DNA of 64,000 nt, from contig NZ_JACMOO010000257.1 in the NCBI RefSeq assembly GCF_014377975.1, forward strand, positions 16,704 through 80,703, given 5' to 3'. A program made the translations under genes and the position numbers. Positions 45,987 to 55,259 of the stretch are shown here, in pieces. The notes beneath the pieces were generated by a model. The model had not been told where the DNA came from. It ran no database searches and was given only the letters and a program-made list of their open reading frames with translations. Numbering within the stretch: the first letter of the stretch is position 1; each line of letters opens with the position of its first letter. This DNA comes from Ferruginibacter sp. Its GTDB lineage: Bacteria > Bacteroidota > Bacteroidia > Chitinophagales > Chitinophagaceae.

Positions 45987-48900
45987 TTACCTCATCAGGT
46001 ACATTTTACCATACCCGCTGTTAAAGTATTTGTCTGTTTTATCACCTTGAGATGTGTATTTATCAAGCGATTTACCATTTAAGTTAGTGATAACTCTAAA
46101 CAGGTAAACCCCATTGGCCAGCTTTTGCCCGTAAGCATCGGTACCATCCCATTTAAAGTCGGTTATATTACGGCCTATATGTATTGACCCCAGTTCATCT
46201 TTGGTTATTTCTCTTACTACTTTACCCGTAATGGTTAAAACCTGTATCCGTATGTTTTGTGGTACTTCACTTCCGGTAACGGTAAAAACAAAAGCGGTAG
46301 AAGTGGTAAAGGGATTGGGATAATTAAGCATATTACTGATCATGGGTTTATTAATAATGCTAAAGGTAACCTGGTATTGTATTTTACCAGCTTTATTACC
46401 TACCACATCTTTACCCGATACCAATAACTGGTAATCACCATCCTCAGCAAAATAAGGCATAAAATCAATAGAAGCTGCATTTTCTCCACTGGCCAGATTG
46501 GCCGGTGTAAACCGTACAGAATCACCAAAGAAAAAATTGCGTAATGACCCGTCGGGATAACGAACCTGTAGTTTTAACAAAGACGTATCGCTTAATGCCA
46601 GAAAGTGGCTTTCATCTTTTAGCTTCACCAATATATGTGGTTTGGCTGCAATAATATCCCGGTTTAAAATATGCACGCCATCAAAAGTTACATCCAGTAA
46701 AGGATTAAACTTGTCTTCTTTTACATAAAATTGTTTAAAAATAAAATTGTTGTATAAATATTGCTCCGGCTGATCATTATCGGGATTAACCATTACGTAT
46801 AGTGTATTGGTACCCGGGTAATCTTTTGTATCAATGCTATAACTTACCACCAACGTATCTCCGGCTATCAAGGCCTTCTTTTTACCAATGGCAATTGAAT
46901 GGGGTACATTATTGCGGTCTGTAATTATAAACTTTACTTTCAGGCTATCAAAGGCCACCGCAGAAATATTTTTAAATGCCAGTGCAAAATTTATTTTATC
47001 ACCTTGCTCTACCGAATCTTTCATAGTGTATAAAAGATTGGGTGCCACAGATCCTTCGGGAACATAGCTTGCATTTATTCTCCAGTATGATAATTGGTTA
47101 GGGGTAGCATACAACGGATCACTGTTTGTCATTTTTAATTTGAGGTAAGGATACGTAGCTGCATTAACAAAACCCAGCGATGTATCGGTGGCGGGTTTTA
47201 CTGTTGCCATAAATGTTTCTGCCCCGGCGGATGTTACCCCGTAAACATCTATGCTTACTGCATCCGTCATTGTCTGGTCAATACTTTTGCCGCGCCAATG
47301 TAAAGAAGACCAATTTTGAGCAGGTCCAAATACCGGCGATTCAATGGTGCCGGAAATATATTTTGTAGGAAGATTATAGGCCGACTCAAGTTGATCAGTT
47401 GGCAAAGACCCCACTTTTTGTACCGGTGTAAATGAAGGGCTGTTTTTTTTGTAAAAAAATATAAAAGGAATATTTTTGGTGAAGCTGTCAATCTGGCTAA
47501 ACCCGATTGATTTTAATTTATGATAAATTGAATTGCCCGTTCCCAATATAGCCTGGTCTGCCTCCCAGGTACTATCAAAAGTATTGTTGCTCGTCCGGCC
47601 CGAGTTAGTAATGGATACATACATTCCATCCGGAATACTGTCTATAAAATCCATGGCGCGTTTCCTATATTTGAGTGAATCATAGGGAAACTCAAAAAAG
47701 TTTCTTGTACCGTCAGAACTGGCATCCCGCGGACAGGGCGACCAGCTTCCAAAGCGCCCCGTAACTTCGCCGGTAACCGGGTTGGTTATCCTGGTATTTT
47801 TCCATGGCTGCATTGTACTTGGATCATACACATAAAACTGTAGTGCATTAAAACGGCAAGTATAAAAATCAAGCTGATCAAAATCAAGATTTACATTAAT
47901 CCTTTCATAATTGGTATTTGGATAAATGCCCGTTCTTATTGTAAGGGTTCGTTGTTTACTGGCATACCGAAATACCCTGTCGCTATCAAGGGAAATAGTA
48001 CTGCTAAAGGTATTTTTAGTAAACTGAAAATAATGTGACTGATTAAATCCGGTGCCTCCGTTGGGCAGGTAAACGAAAGAAAAAGAATTCCATATTTGTG
48101 GAGCTCCGTTAACAGGTATCATTGACGTTCTCCAGTAGTAAACAGTACTGTCGGTAAAAGTTACATTGTTTGGCACAAACTCAATTGCCCCGCCAATGCC
48201 ATTGGCACTGTACTGCTTTTTAAAAGGAGAATTAAAAAGTTCTGTTGTATCCAGTTCCATCTGGTATTGCCGCTGAGCACTTAAAGGATTTGCAGTAGAA
48301 GCGTTAAATGTAATTTGCTGTTTATTTACAATTGAATAGTTATAGGGCGATACCGGGCGGATTTCATCTTCAAGTATATAAAATTCTTTTGTGATGGTAT
48401 TATTTGTTTCTGATAATTCATGTACTTTATCGCCAACATCTAACGTTACAATTATTTTATTTAATCCTTTATCGGTAGCAGGGTTAACGGGTACTGTAAA
48501 ACTTAATGAATCAGCGTATTTAATGCCGGGTATCAGCTGATTAAAAATAATTTTTGAAGAGTCATTGGGTAGTTTTCTTATTACTGAAACCCGGATAGAA
48601 TCATTGGTTACTTTGCCAATATTCATCATTTTAATATCTATCTTAAAACTATTATCGGCAACAGAAATAATGGCAGGATTTATTTTTACCAACTGATCTT
48701 CTACCACAAAATCGGGTAAGGCAAAAGAATTAATTCTGATGGCCGGGTCTCCATGCAGGTTCAGTTCTTCCAGGTGAATACGGGTATAAAAGTCAAGGGT
48801 TTGTGGATTACCTCCTAAAATTTGTAAAGTATTTTTAAGCTGGTTACCGATGGTATTTCCATAGTCGTCCACACTAAAATTATCATACAATTTGATATTA

Positions 48901-51083
48901 AAAAAATTCAAAAACGGAGGAATACCAAGATGAGTACTGGCGATAAAACCGATACTACCCCGCTGATCTGCCAGCACATATTTTTCGGAGAGTGTGGCGT
49001 TACCAGCCAAACGGGCAGGATCAAAGATAAAAAAATTGCCCGCACTGCATCCGCTTACATTAAAGAAGGGATACTTGCTTTGGTTAGTGTACACTTCAGG
49101 ACTACTTAAATTAAATGCCAGTGTATTGGCAGAAGAGTGACCAAAATACTGGATTAAACTAACTCCTCCGTTTATCAATTGTTCAATGCGTTCACCGCTT
49201 GCCTGTTCTACCGCTGAACTGGAGGCTTTTACAAAAGTTTCTACATGTGCCCCAAAAGCACTGTCTTCTGCAATATATTTATACTCATTGAGGTAATTTA
49301 CAAAAAGGTCAGTTTCTGCCTGATCGCCTCCGCCGGCAACATTAATAATATTTTTCATCCATGCCTTATCAGCAACAGTCTGGCTGGTAGACGCCTGCGC
49401 CTGCTCGTATTGTTTTACTTTATTGAGATAATATTTTATTTCGGTACCATTAATTGCCGCAATCCTTCCAATGGGTACCAGCGGAACATTTTGTCCGGGA
49501 GGGCAGGATAACAATACATCCGAAGCAGGCCAGCCGAAGCTTTGAACCAAATCCAGTTGGTCTGTGATCGGATTATTTTCATTTTGTTTATACTCCAGAG
49601 AATTCATTCCCCTGCCAAGTATCAAAACATATTTTGGTTTGAGGCTAAATTGCTGACTGGCAAAACGGATAAAGTCGCGTATGGCAGCCGGATGTTTTTT
49701 TATGCCAAAGGCAAACTGGTCATTCAGGTCATCAATAGAAAGTATAATAGGATGGTAACTGCCTCCAGGTGCAGAAGCCCTGTATTTTTTATACTCATCA
49801 ACATAATTAATACCATTACCGTCGTTGAATAAAGAAGTATGTGAAATAATCAAATAGTCTCCCTGATTGGCTACTGCTGAATAATTGATAAACGATTTGG
49901 CTGTAAGGCTGTTAATTGCTGTAATATTATTCGTTTCCTCATTTACCATCGTAAATTTTCTAACGGTTTCAGACGAACCGGGTAAAGCAAATTTTACCTG
50001 ACCTGGCACTGAAATGTCTCCGGCAAACCTTTGTCCATTATTAAGATTATATAAAACAGGCGGTGTTGTGCCAACATTAAAATTATCAATTACAACATAA
50101 TTACCAGCGGCAGAAGCGCTGAGCTCAAAATAAAAATTCTTTTCATTATTAAAATTAAATTTTGATGGATAGGTAAGTACCATTTCTCCCACCACAATAT
50201 TGTCGTTACCATTAGAAACCCCCGGTGGTGGCGTATCACCGTTAACAGATACCTGTAAATTATCCGGACTTTGAAATATATTCAGCGGTATATTGTTTAC
50301 CTGTTTTTTTACAATACTGAAATAATTCATAGGCACATCATTAAACAGGATGGTATTGTAAAAATTTACCCTTAAATTTCTTGTGTACAAAGCATTGCCA
50401 AAGGCAGAAATATAAAATGACACACTGTTGGCAGGGCCTGCTGTATAAACATTTAAGTTATTAAAAGTTGTATAAAGATCGCAACCTGCGCAAGGAGATA
50501 TATTAGCACTTGTAAATCCTTCCCCCATATCGTACGACGAAGAATAAACATATTCTCCTACAATGGCAGCATATCCGCGGTTGTATTTCGTTTTAAAAGA
50601 TGTGCCCACTTTATGCATAAAATAAGCATCCGGGGCAAGTGTATTTCCAGCGATATTATTGGCGGCAGTAACAAACCGTTGATTATTGCCTAATGGGTTT
50701 ACAGTGAGAAAATAAGTGGCAGTATCCGTATGCAGGCTAAAACTGTCAGACAGTTGATAGGATGTATCGCGGTAAAGATTTTTATCTGGTTTACCATCAT
50801 TCATTACGCCTAAAAATTCGATATAGTCTGCGGGTGTTAAAACTCCGGCTGATACAGAAGTAAAAAGTCTTACTTCCTCTCCATTGCGCCATAATTGAAA
50901 TTGTTCCGCAGGTATACTACCTAAACCTGCAGCAGATATGGTAGCCTGGCTGATACGATACAAGCCGGTTTTACCCACTTTAAATTTATAGTAAGTTTTG
51001 CTATAATCTATCCAGCTATTGTTAAGTTGCGCATGAGCAATTGATACACAAAGCAAGAATATTGGCATTAAAACTTTTTTCAT
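45987..51083 (-). CDS. porU2: C25 (gingipain-type) cysteine peptidase, PorU2-like T9SS sortase
   Basis: The 1698-aa exported protein has a signal peptide (MKKVLMPIFLLCVSIAHAQ). After an N-terminal beta domain, the C25 peptidase core shows KPKYVLILGRGMN, then YFGHSSANT with the catalytic His at about 649 and FFNVSGCSAGNFFIF with the catalytic Cys at about 679. Several CARDB/Ig-like domains follow, and a C-terminal region with NYPNPFTTSTAFVF and GQKLANGVYLFRV, resembling a T9SS type A sorting domain. PorU cleaves sorting domains and attaches cargo to the surface; PorU2 is its larger paralogue in Bacteroidota. The adjoining porV2 supports the call. The biochemical role of PorU2 is not established. 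Confidence 0.88.
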   Translation of the reverse strand: MKKVLMPIFLLCVSIAHAQLNNSWIDYSKTYYKFKVGKTGLYRISQATISAAGLGSIPAEQFQLWRNGEEVRLFTSVSAGVLTPADYIEFLGVMNDGKPDKNLYRDTSYQLSDSFSLHTDTATYFLTVNPLGNNQRFVTAANNIAGNTLAPDAYFMHKVGTSFKTKYNRGYAAIVGEYVYSSSYDMGEGFTSANISPCAGCDLYTTFNNLNVYTAGPANSVSFYISAFGNALYTRNLRVNFYNTILFNDVPMNYFSIVKKQVNNIPLNIFQSPDNLQVSVNGDTPPPGVSNGNDNIVVGEMVLTYPSKFNFNNEKNFYFELSASAAGNYVVIDNFNVGTTPPVLYNLNNGQRFAGDISVPGQVKFALPGSSETVRKFTMVNEETNNITAINSLTAKSFINYSAVANQGDYLIISHTSLFNDGNGINYVDEYKKYRASAPGGSYHPIILSIDDLNDQFAFGIKKHPAAIRDFIRFASQQFSLKPKYVLILGRGMNSLEYKQNENNPITDQLDLVQSFGWPASDVLLSCPPGQNVPLVPIGRIAAINGTEIKYYLNKVKQYEQAQASTSQTVADKAWMKNIINVAGGGDQAETDLFVNYLNEYKYIAEDSAFGAHVETFVKASSSAVEQASGERIEQLINGGVSLIQYFGHSSANTLAFNLSSPEVYTNQSKYPFFNVSGCSAGNFFIFDPARLAGNATLSEKYVLADQRGSIGFIASTHLGIPPFLNFFNIKLYDNFSVDDYGNTIGNQLKNTLQILGGNPQTLDFYTRIHLEELNLHGDPAIRINSFALPDFVVEDQLVKINPAIISVADNSFKIDIKMMNIGKVTNDSIRVSVIRKLPNDSSKIIFNQLIPGIKYADSLSFTVPVNPATDKGLNKIIVTLDVGDKVHELSETNNTITKEFYILEDEIRPVSPYNYSIVNKQQITFNASTANPLSAQRQYQMELDTTELFNSPFKKQYSANGIGGAIEFVPNNVTFTDSTVYYWRTSMIPVNGAPQIWNSFSFVYLPNGGTGFNQSHYFQFTKNTFSSTISLDSDRVFRYASKQRTLTIRTGIYPNTNYERINVNLDFDQLDFYTCRFNALQFYVYDPSTMQPWKNTRITNPVTGEVTGRFGSWSPCPRDASSDGTRNFFEFPYDSLKYRKRAMDFIDSIPDGMYVSITNSGRTSNNTFDSTWEADQAILGTGNSIYHKLKSIGFSQIDSFTKNIPFIFFYKKNSPSFTPVQKVGSLPTDQLESAYNLPTKYISGTIESPVFGPAQNWSSLHWRGKSIDQTMTDAVSIDVYGVTSAGAETFMATVKPATDTSLGFVNAATYPYLKLKMTNSDPLYATPNQLSYWRINASYVPEGSVAPNLLYTMKDSVEQGDKINFALAFKNISAVAFDSLKVKFIITDRNNVPHSIAIGKKKALIAGDTLVVSYSIDTKDYPGTNTLYVMVNPDNDQPEQYLYNNFIFKQFYVKEDKFNPLLDVTFDGVHILNRDIIAAKPHILVKLKDESHFLALSDTSLLKLQVRYPDGSLRNFFFGDSVRFTPANLASGENAASIDFMPYFAEDGDYQLLVSGKDVVGNKAGKIQYQVTFSIINKPMISNMLNYPNPFTTSTAFVFTVTGSEVPQNIRIQVLTITGKVVREITKDELGSIHIGRNITDFKWDGTDAYGQKLANGVYLFRVITNLNGKSLDKYTSQGDKTDKYFNSGYGKMYLMR

Positions 51084-51111
51084 TTTGCAGTTCGGTTATT
51101 AGTGTTTTTAG

Positions 51112-52218
51112 TTATTCTTTCACCCTTTTCACTAACGTAAATCTTAGTGAAAATATGTGGGTGTACAAGGGATTGGACTGATTGGCAAGATTACTGTAAG
51201 CATAGTCAAGCGTTACATTTTTTATCTTTACACCTGCACCTAAACTTGGCTGATATATCCAAACTTTTTTTTGATTCAACGTGTCACCATCGGATAGCCC
51301 TTTTTGAAAATTGGTAACGCCGGCCCTGATAAAAAAAACGTCTTTGATGGAAGCTTCCAGCCCCATATGCGGATCAACACTTACCGTGTTGCTGCTGATA
51401 ACGGTATTTCTTTTACCATCAAACGTGAAGTCTAAATTTGCTTCGGCCAATAAGCTAAAGGAAGGGCTGAATTTGAAATCATATCCACCTCCGAACGTTA
51501 ACCTGGGTGAGGTTAATTCGGTTGAGCGTACCGGTATATCGTTTTTTGTAAGGTATAAAACCTGTTTTTCTTTTTCAGTAAATTTAAAAGCCCAGGCATT
51601 AAAAGTTGTAGTTAAGTCTTTAGCAACTAAACCCAGGTGCCATTGCTTGCCATGTATCTGTACACCGGCATCAACGCCAAAACCCCAGGCAGTAGCAAAC
51701 TGACCAACCTTGCGGTGAATTACTTTTGCATTCACGCCAAAACTAACCAGCTTATCCTCGGTTTCAACCACTTTTTGAGCATACGAAAACAGCATGGCAT
51801 AATCTGCAGAAGAAAAGCTGGTGATACTTCCATAATCCACACTACCATCCGGCTGAACTAAAAATAATGTATTGGGAATGTCATCTACTGCAAAACGCAA
51901 TAAGGAAATGCCGATGGTTCTTTTATTATCCTGGATAGGTATTGCCACTGAACCAAAATCGTATTTGCCAATGCCGGCAAAATATTCGGCATGCATCAAA
52001 TTTACTTCCGGATGATCTTGTACACCCACCAGTCCGGCAGGGTTCCAGTAACCAGCAGTACCATCTTTTACAGATGCTACCTGGGCACTGCCCATTGCCA
52101 ACCCTCTTGCACCAGCACCTATATTTAAAAATTCGTTGGAGTATTTTCGGAATTGAGAAAACGAAGCAATTGGAAATAATACAATACCAAGTAAAAAAGC
52201 AGCCAATTTTGAACTCAT
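51112..52218 (-). CDS. porV2: PorV2-like outer-membrane beta-barrel
   Basis: The 368-aa protein belongs to the PorV/PorQ (FadL-like) barrel family. It has a signal peptide (ending ASFSQ) and the family motif NEFLNIGAGARGLAMGSAQVASVKDGTAGYWNPAGL. Repeated barrel strands follow (DYAMLFSYAQKV, LTFGGGYDFKFSPSFSLLAEA). PorV shuttles folded T9SS cargo from the translocon to PorU. Here the gene precedes porU2 by 28 bp on the same strand, so the two form a dedicated shuttle/sortase pair. Catalytic residues are not expected. Confidence 0.9.
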   Translation of the reverse strand: MSSKLAAFLLGIVLFPIASFSQFRKYSNEFLNIGAGARGLAMGSAQVASVKDGTAGYWNPAGLVGVQDHPEVNLMHAEYFAGIGKYDFGSVAIPIQDNKRTIGISLLRFAVDDIPNTLFLVQPDGSVDYGSITSFSSADYAMLFSYAQKVVETEDKLVSFGVNAKVIHRKVGQFATAWGFGVDAGVQIHGKQWHLGLVAKDLTTTFNAWAFKFTEKEKQVLYLTKNDIPVRSTELTSPRLTFGGGYDFKFSPSFSLLAEANLDFTFDGKRNTVISSNTVSVDPHMGLEASIKDVFFIRAGVTNFQKGLSDGDTLNQKKVWIYQPSLGAGVKIKNVTLDYAYSNLANQSNPLYTHIFSLRFTLVKRVKE

Positions 52219-52657
52219 AAATAGTTAGTTTGCGGTTTTAATGCTTTGTATTAATAATACATATCAATATAAAACGTATTTGCACTAAGTAAATTGTGCT
52301 GATTATTTACTAAGATATCTTATTATTTAAACAAGAACAATCAATCACTAAATTATCAAGTGGCCGTATGGGACAAATACACAAATCACTACAAACAAAG
52401 ACGCTTTGTTAACCAAAAAGGCTGCTTGTAAAGGCTGTGTTAACAGTTACTCTTTACCGATTGGTATTTTTATTTTTTTGAGGTGAATAATATTGTAAAA
52501 TTCGAAAAAAAAAGAATTTCATTAAGTGTAAAAGAAGCCGTACTGGTGAATCTATTATCCGCTCCTCCATAAAACATAATTACATTTTTCAATTTTTCTC
52601 AGCACTTTTGCAAAACTTTTACTGCAGGAAAATGATGACTAAAATTTAAAAAAAATA
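52219..52657. other. 439-bp divergent intergenic region porV2/tyrS
   Basis: AT-rich and without a convincing ORF. It should contain both promoters; CACTTTTG at about 52603 is one base off a TAnnTTTG -7 box for tyrS but lacks a clear -33 element. I saw no T-box or other structured leader. Confidence 0.4.
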
Positions 52658-53944
52658 ATGATCAATTTAATACAGGAGTTACAATGGAGAGGCATGGTGC
52701 AGGATATTATGCCTGGCACCGAAGATCAACTGATGAAAGAAATGACTACTGGGTATATTGGCTTTGACCCTACTGCAGACAGTTTACATATTGGCAGCCT
52801 GGTGCCCATTTTATTACTAAAACATTTACAAAACTGTGGGCATAAACCCATTGCATTAATAGGTGGTGCCACTGGTATGGTGGGCGACCCAAGTGGCAAA
52901 AGTGAAGAGCGGAATTTACTAAGTGAAGAAGTATTAAACCACAATATAATTTGTGTAAAAGCACAACTGGAAAAGTTTTTAGACTTTACTGCTACCCAAC
53001 CCAATGCTGCGGAAATGGCCAATAATTACGATTGGTTTAAAGACTTTACTTTTTTAAATTTTATTAAAGAAGTGGGCAAATACATTACCGTTAATTACAT
53101 GATGAGCAAAGACAGTGTGCGCAAAAGACTTGAAGGCGATAATGGAATGAGTTTTACCGAATTCACTTATCAGTTGGTACAGGGGTACGATTTTTACTGG
53201 CTCAACAAAAACAAAGGTTGCAAACTGCAGATGGGTGGCAGCGATCAATGGGGTAATATTGTTACGGGTACAGAAATCATCCGTAAAAAAAGTGGTGGCG
53301 AGGCATTTGCTTTTACCTGTCCGTTACTTACCAAGGCTGATGGTGGTAAATTTGGTAAAACAGAAAAAGGCAATATCTGGCTGGATGCTAAAAAAACCTC
53401 TCCTTATCAGTTTTACCAGTTTTGGCTAAATGCAGCGGATGCAGATGCAGAAAAATATATCAAAATTTTTACCCTGCTAAGCAAGGAAGAAATTGAAACT
53501 TTGCTGGAGCAGCACAGGGGAAATGAACATCAACGGCTGTTACAGAAAAAGCTGGCTGAAGAAGTTACCTGTTTTGTACACAATATGGCTGAGTATACCT
53601 TTGCTGTAAAAGCATCTGAAATTTTATTCAACAATGATACTGCTGAAATTTTACAACAGTTAAACGAAGCGCAATTGTTGCAGGTTATGGAAGGTGTACC
53701 AAAGGTTGAATTTTCAAAAGTAACTGCAGAAACGGGTGTTGATGTGGTAACCTTTCTGGCCGATACAAAAATATTTCCCAGCAAAGGCGAAGCCCGTAAA
53801 ATGTTGCTGGGCGGCGGTGTTAGCATCAATAAAATAAAAGTTGATTCTATTGAAATGACGATTAACACCAAGGGGTTGTTGAATGAAAAATATTTGCTGG
53901 TGCAGAAAGGAAAGAAAAATTATTATTTGGTAATGATGAATTAG
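52658..53944 (+). CDS. tyrS: Tyrosyl-tRNA synthetase
   Basis: The 428-aa class I aminoacyl-tRNA synthetase charges tRNA-Tyr. The HIGH-type motif is HIGS at residues 44-47. The KMSKS equivalent is KFGKT at 231-235, as in the TyrRS-type 1 enzymes of bacteria. [12 protein letters not shown] (tyrosine/ATP pocket) is intact. A C-terminal S4 RNA-binding domain covers about 360-428 ([19 protein letters not shown]). Length is typical. It stands alone on the + strand between two divergent or convergent neighbours. Confidence 0.98.
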   Translation: MINLIQELQWRGMVQDIMPGTEDQLMKEMTTGYIGFDPTADSLHIGSLVPILLLKHLQNCGHKPIALIGGATGMVGDPSGKSEERNLLSEEVLNHNIICVKAQLEKFLDFTATQPNAAEMANNYDWFKDFTFLNFIKEVGKYITVNYMMSKDSVRKRLEGDNGMSFTEFTYQLVQGYDFYWLNKNKGCKLQMGGSDQWGNIVTGTEIIRKKSGGEAFAFTCPLLTKADGGKFGKTEKGNIWLDAKKTSPYQFYQFWLNAADADAEKYIKIFTLLSKEEIETLLEQHRGNEHQRLLQKKLAEEVTCFVHNMAEYTFAVKASEILFNNDTAEILQQLNEAQLLQVMEGVPKVEFSKVTAETGVDVVTFLADTKIFPSKGEARKMLLGGGVSINKIKVDSIEMTINTKGLLNEKYLLVQKGKKNYYLVMMN

Positions 53945-53992
53945 CATTATTAAAAGACAAGCAGCATACTATATTGCTACAAGTCATAATAA

Positions 53993-54892
53993 TTACTCTG
54001 CCTCCACCTGTTTTTTTATAATAATGCCTTCCGTTGCCTGGGATAAAAAATCTCTTTTATTTACCAGGTAACCATTACCCTTTTCGCATACATGTACTTT
54101 TAAATTTTCTATGCTAAAAGGGCTGCCGTCCGGTACGTCTGCAATATTACTGTAACGAATGTCGTAACCATCAATGATGATAACACAGCCACTGCCAATG
54201 GCTTCCATTTTATTTCCATGGGTAATAAGCATGCCGGTATCTTCGCCCAAACCAATACCAAGGCAGGATGGGTTGGTAGCCACCACCTGAGACAGGCGGT
54301 TAAAGCGGCCACGTTTTTCAAAATGGCTGTCGAAAACCACGTCATCCATAAAACCGAGCCCGGTGGTAATTTTTACTTCGCCTTTTAAATGTGCCCTGGT
54401 GGCATTGCCTTCATAAATCATCGTGTTGCTCATGGCCATAGCACCTGCACTGGTACCCGCTACTACAAAAGCAGCATCATTGTGGTAACGTTGCAACATC
54501 AGTTGCAGCAATTGCGTACCCCCAAATATGGTAGATAACCGGAGCTGGTTACCACCGCTAAACATCACCGCATCACAGTTGCGGATTCGTTCAATAAATT
54601 CGGGTATTACTACATCTGCCCGGTTGCGGATGTTCATAATACTAACATCTGTGCAACCAATTTTCCCAAAGGCATTCAGATAATTCTCCCCTACTTCATT
54701 GGGAATCATGGAAGCCGTGGTGATTACTTCAATTTTTGCGGCTGTGCCACCGCTTTCCTGTACAATGCGGTTTAAAATGCCTAACTCAATAAAATTAAGA
54801 TTGCTTAGTTTTTGCAATTCTCCCTTTTCGGGTACTGTACCTTTATCTTCGGCGCCACCAATAGCAATCAATTTTCCACTGGGTTGTTGCAT
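53993..54892 (-). CDS. cphB: Cyanophycinase
   Basis: The 299-aa serine exopeptidase of the S51 family degrades cyanophycin to beta-Asp-Arg dipeptides. The nucleophile motif GTSAGAMAM has Ser at about 148. The GGNQLRL (substrate-binding) and GIGLGEDTGM segments are conserved, as is the opening GKLIAIGGAEDKG. No signal peptide is present, so it acts on intracellular granules. It diverges from the cyanophycin synthetase gene, giving a self-contained synthesis/breakdown pair. A related S51 function (aspartyl dipeptidase) is less likely given the neighbour. Confidence 0.93.
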   Translation of the reverse strand: MQQPSGKLIAIGGAEDKGTVPEKGELQKLSNLNFIELGILNRIVQESGGTAAKIEVITTASMIPNEVGENYLNAFGKIGCTDVSIMNIRNRADVVIPEFIERIRNCDAVMFSGGNQLRLSTIFGGTQLLQLMLQRYHNDAAFVVAGTSAGAMAMSNTMIYEGNATRAHLKGEVKITTGLGFMDDVVFDSHFEKRGRFNRLSQVVATNPSCLGIGLGEDTGMLITHGNKMEAIGSGCVIIIDGYDIRYSNIADVPDGSPFSIENLKVHVCEKGNGYLVNKRDFLSQATEGIIIKKQVEAE

Positions 54893-55259
54893 GAATAGTT
54901 ATTTTGATGGCAGTAAAATAATTTCCGTTCGCCGCATTGTTTTACTGCCTAATATAATGGGTGCTGCAAAAGTAACCTAATTGAATAAAACTGGCTTTGA
55001 TTACACTTTGTATTTTTTAAGCTTGCTTATTTTTATTAACTTCCGCTTTACCGGCTGCTTTAAAATATAACGTTGATTTTTATTGTTTATTTGCGTGGCT
55101 TGTAAAATCGGTTGCTTTTTATTTGTACCATGCAACCAGGAAGCCCAGGCTGCCCTATTTAAAAATGTACAAATGTGCGACGCCACCGAAGCTCCTCGTT
55201 GCTTCCCGGCCCGGACAAAAATTTTTTTTAAAACCCTTTTAACCCAAACTATTGTACAA
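54893..55259. other. 367-bp divergent promoter region cphB/cphA
   Basis: No separate gene. The minus strand carries TACTTTTG (54967-54974), a full TAnnTTTG -7 match about 75 bp before cphB, but lacks a good -33 TTG. The 3' part is an in-frame open extension of cphA that I consider untranslated. Confidence 0.4.

Noticed and set aside
55083-55259. 59-residue N-terminal extension of cyanophycin synthetase
   Set aside because: The family starts at MKIAEIKxMRGPNYWS; the extension is Cys-rich and unordered, and is best read as 5' untranslated DNA.
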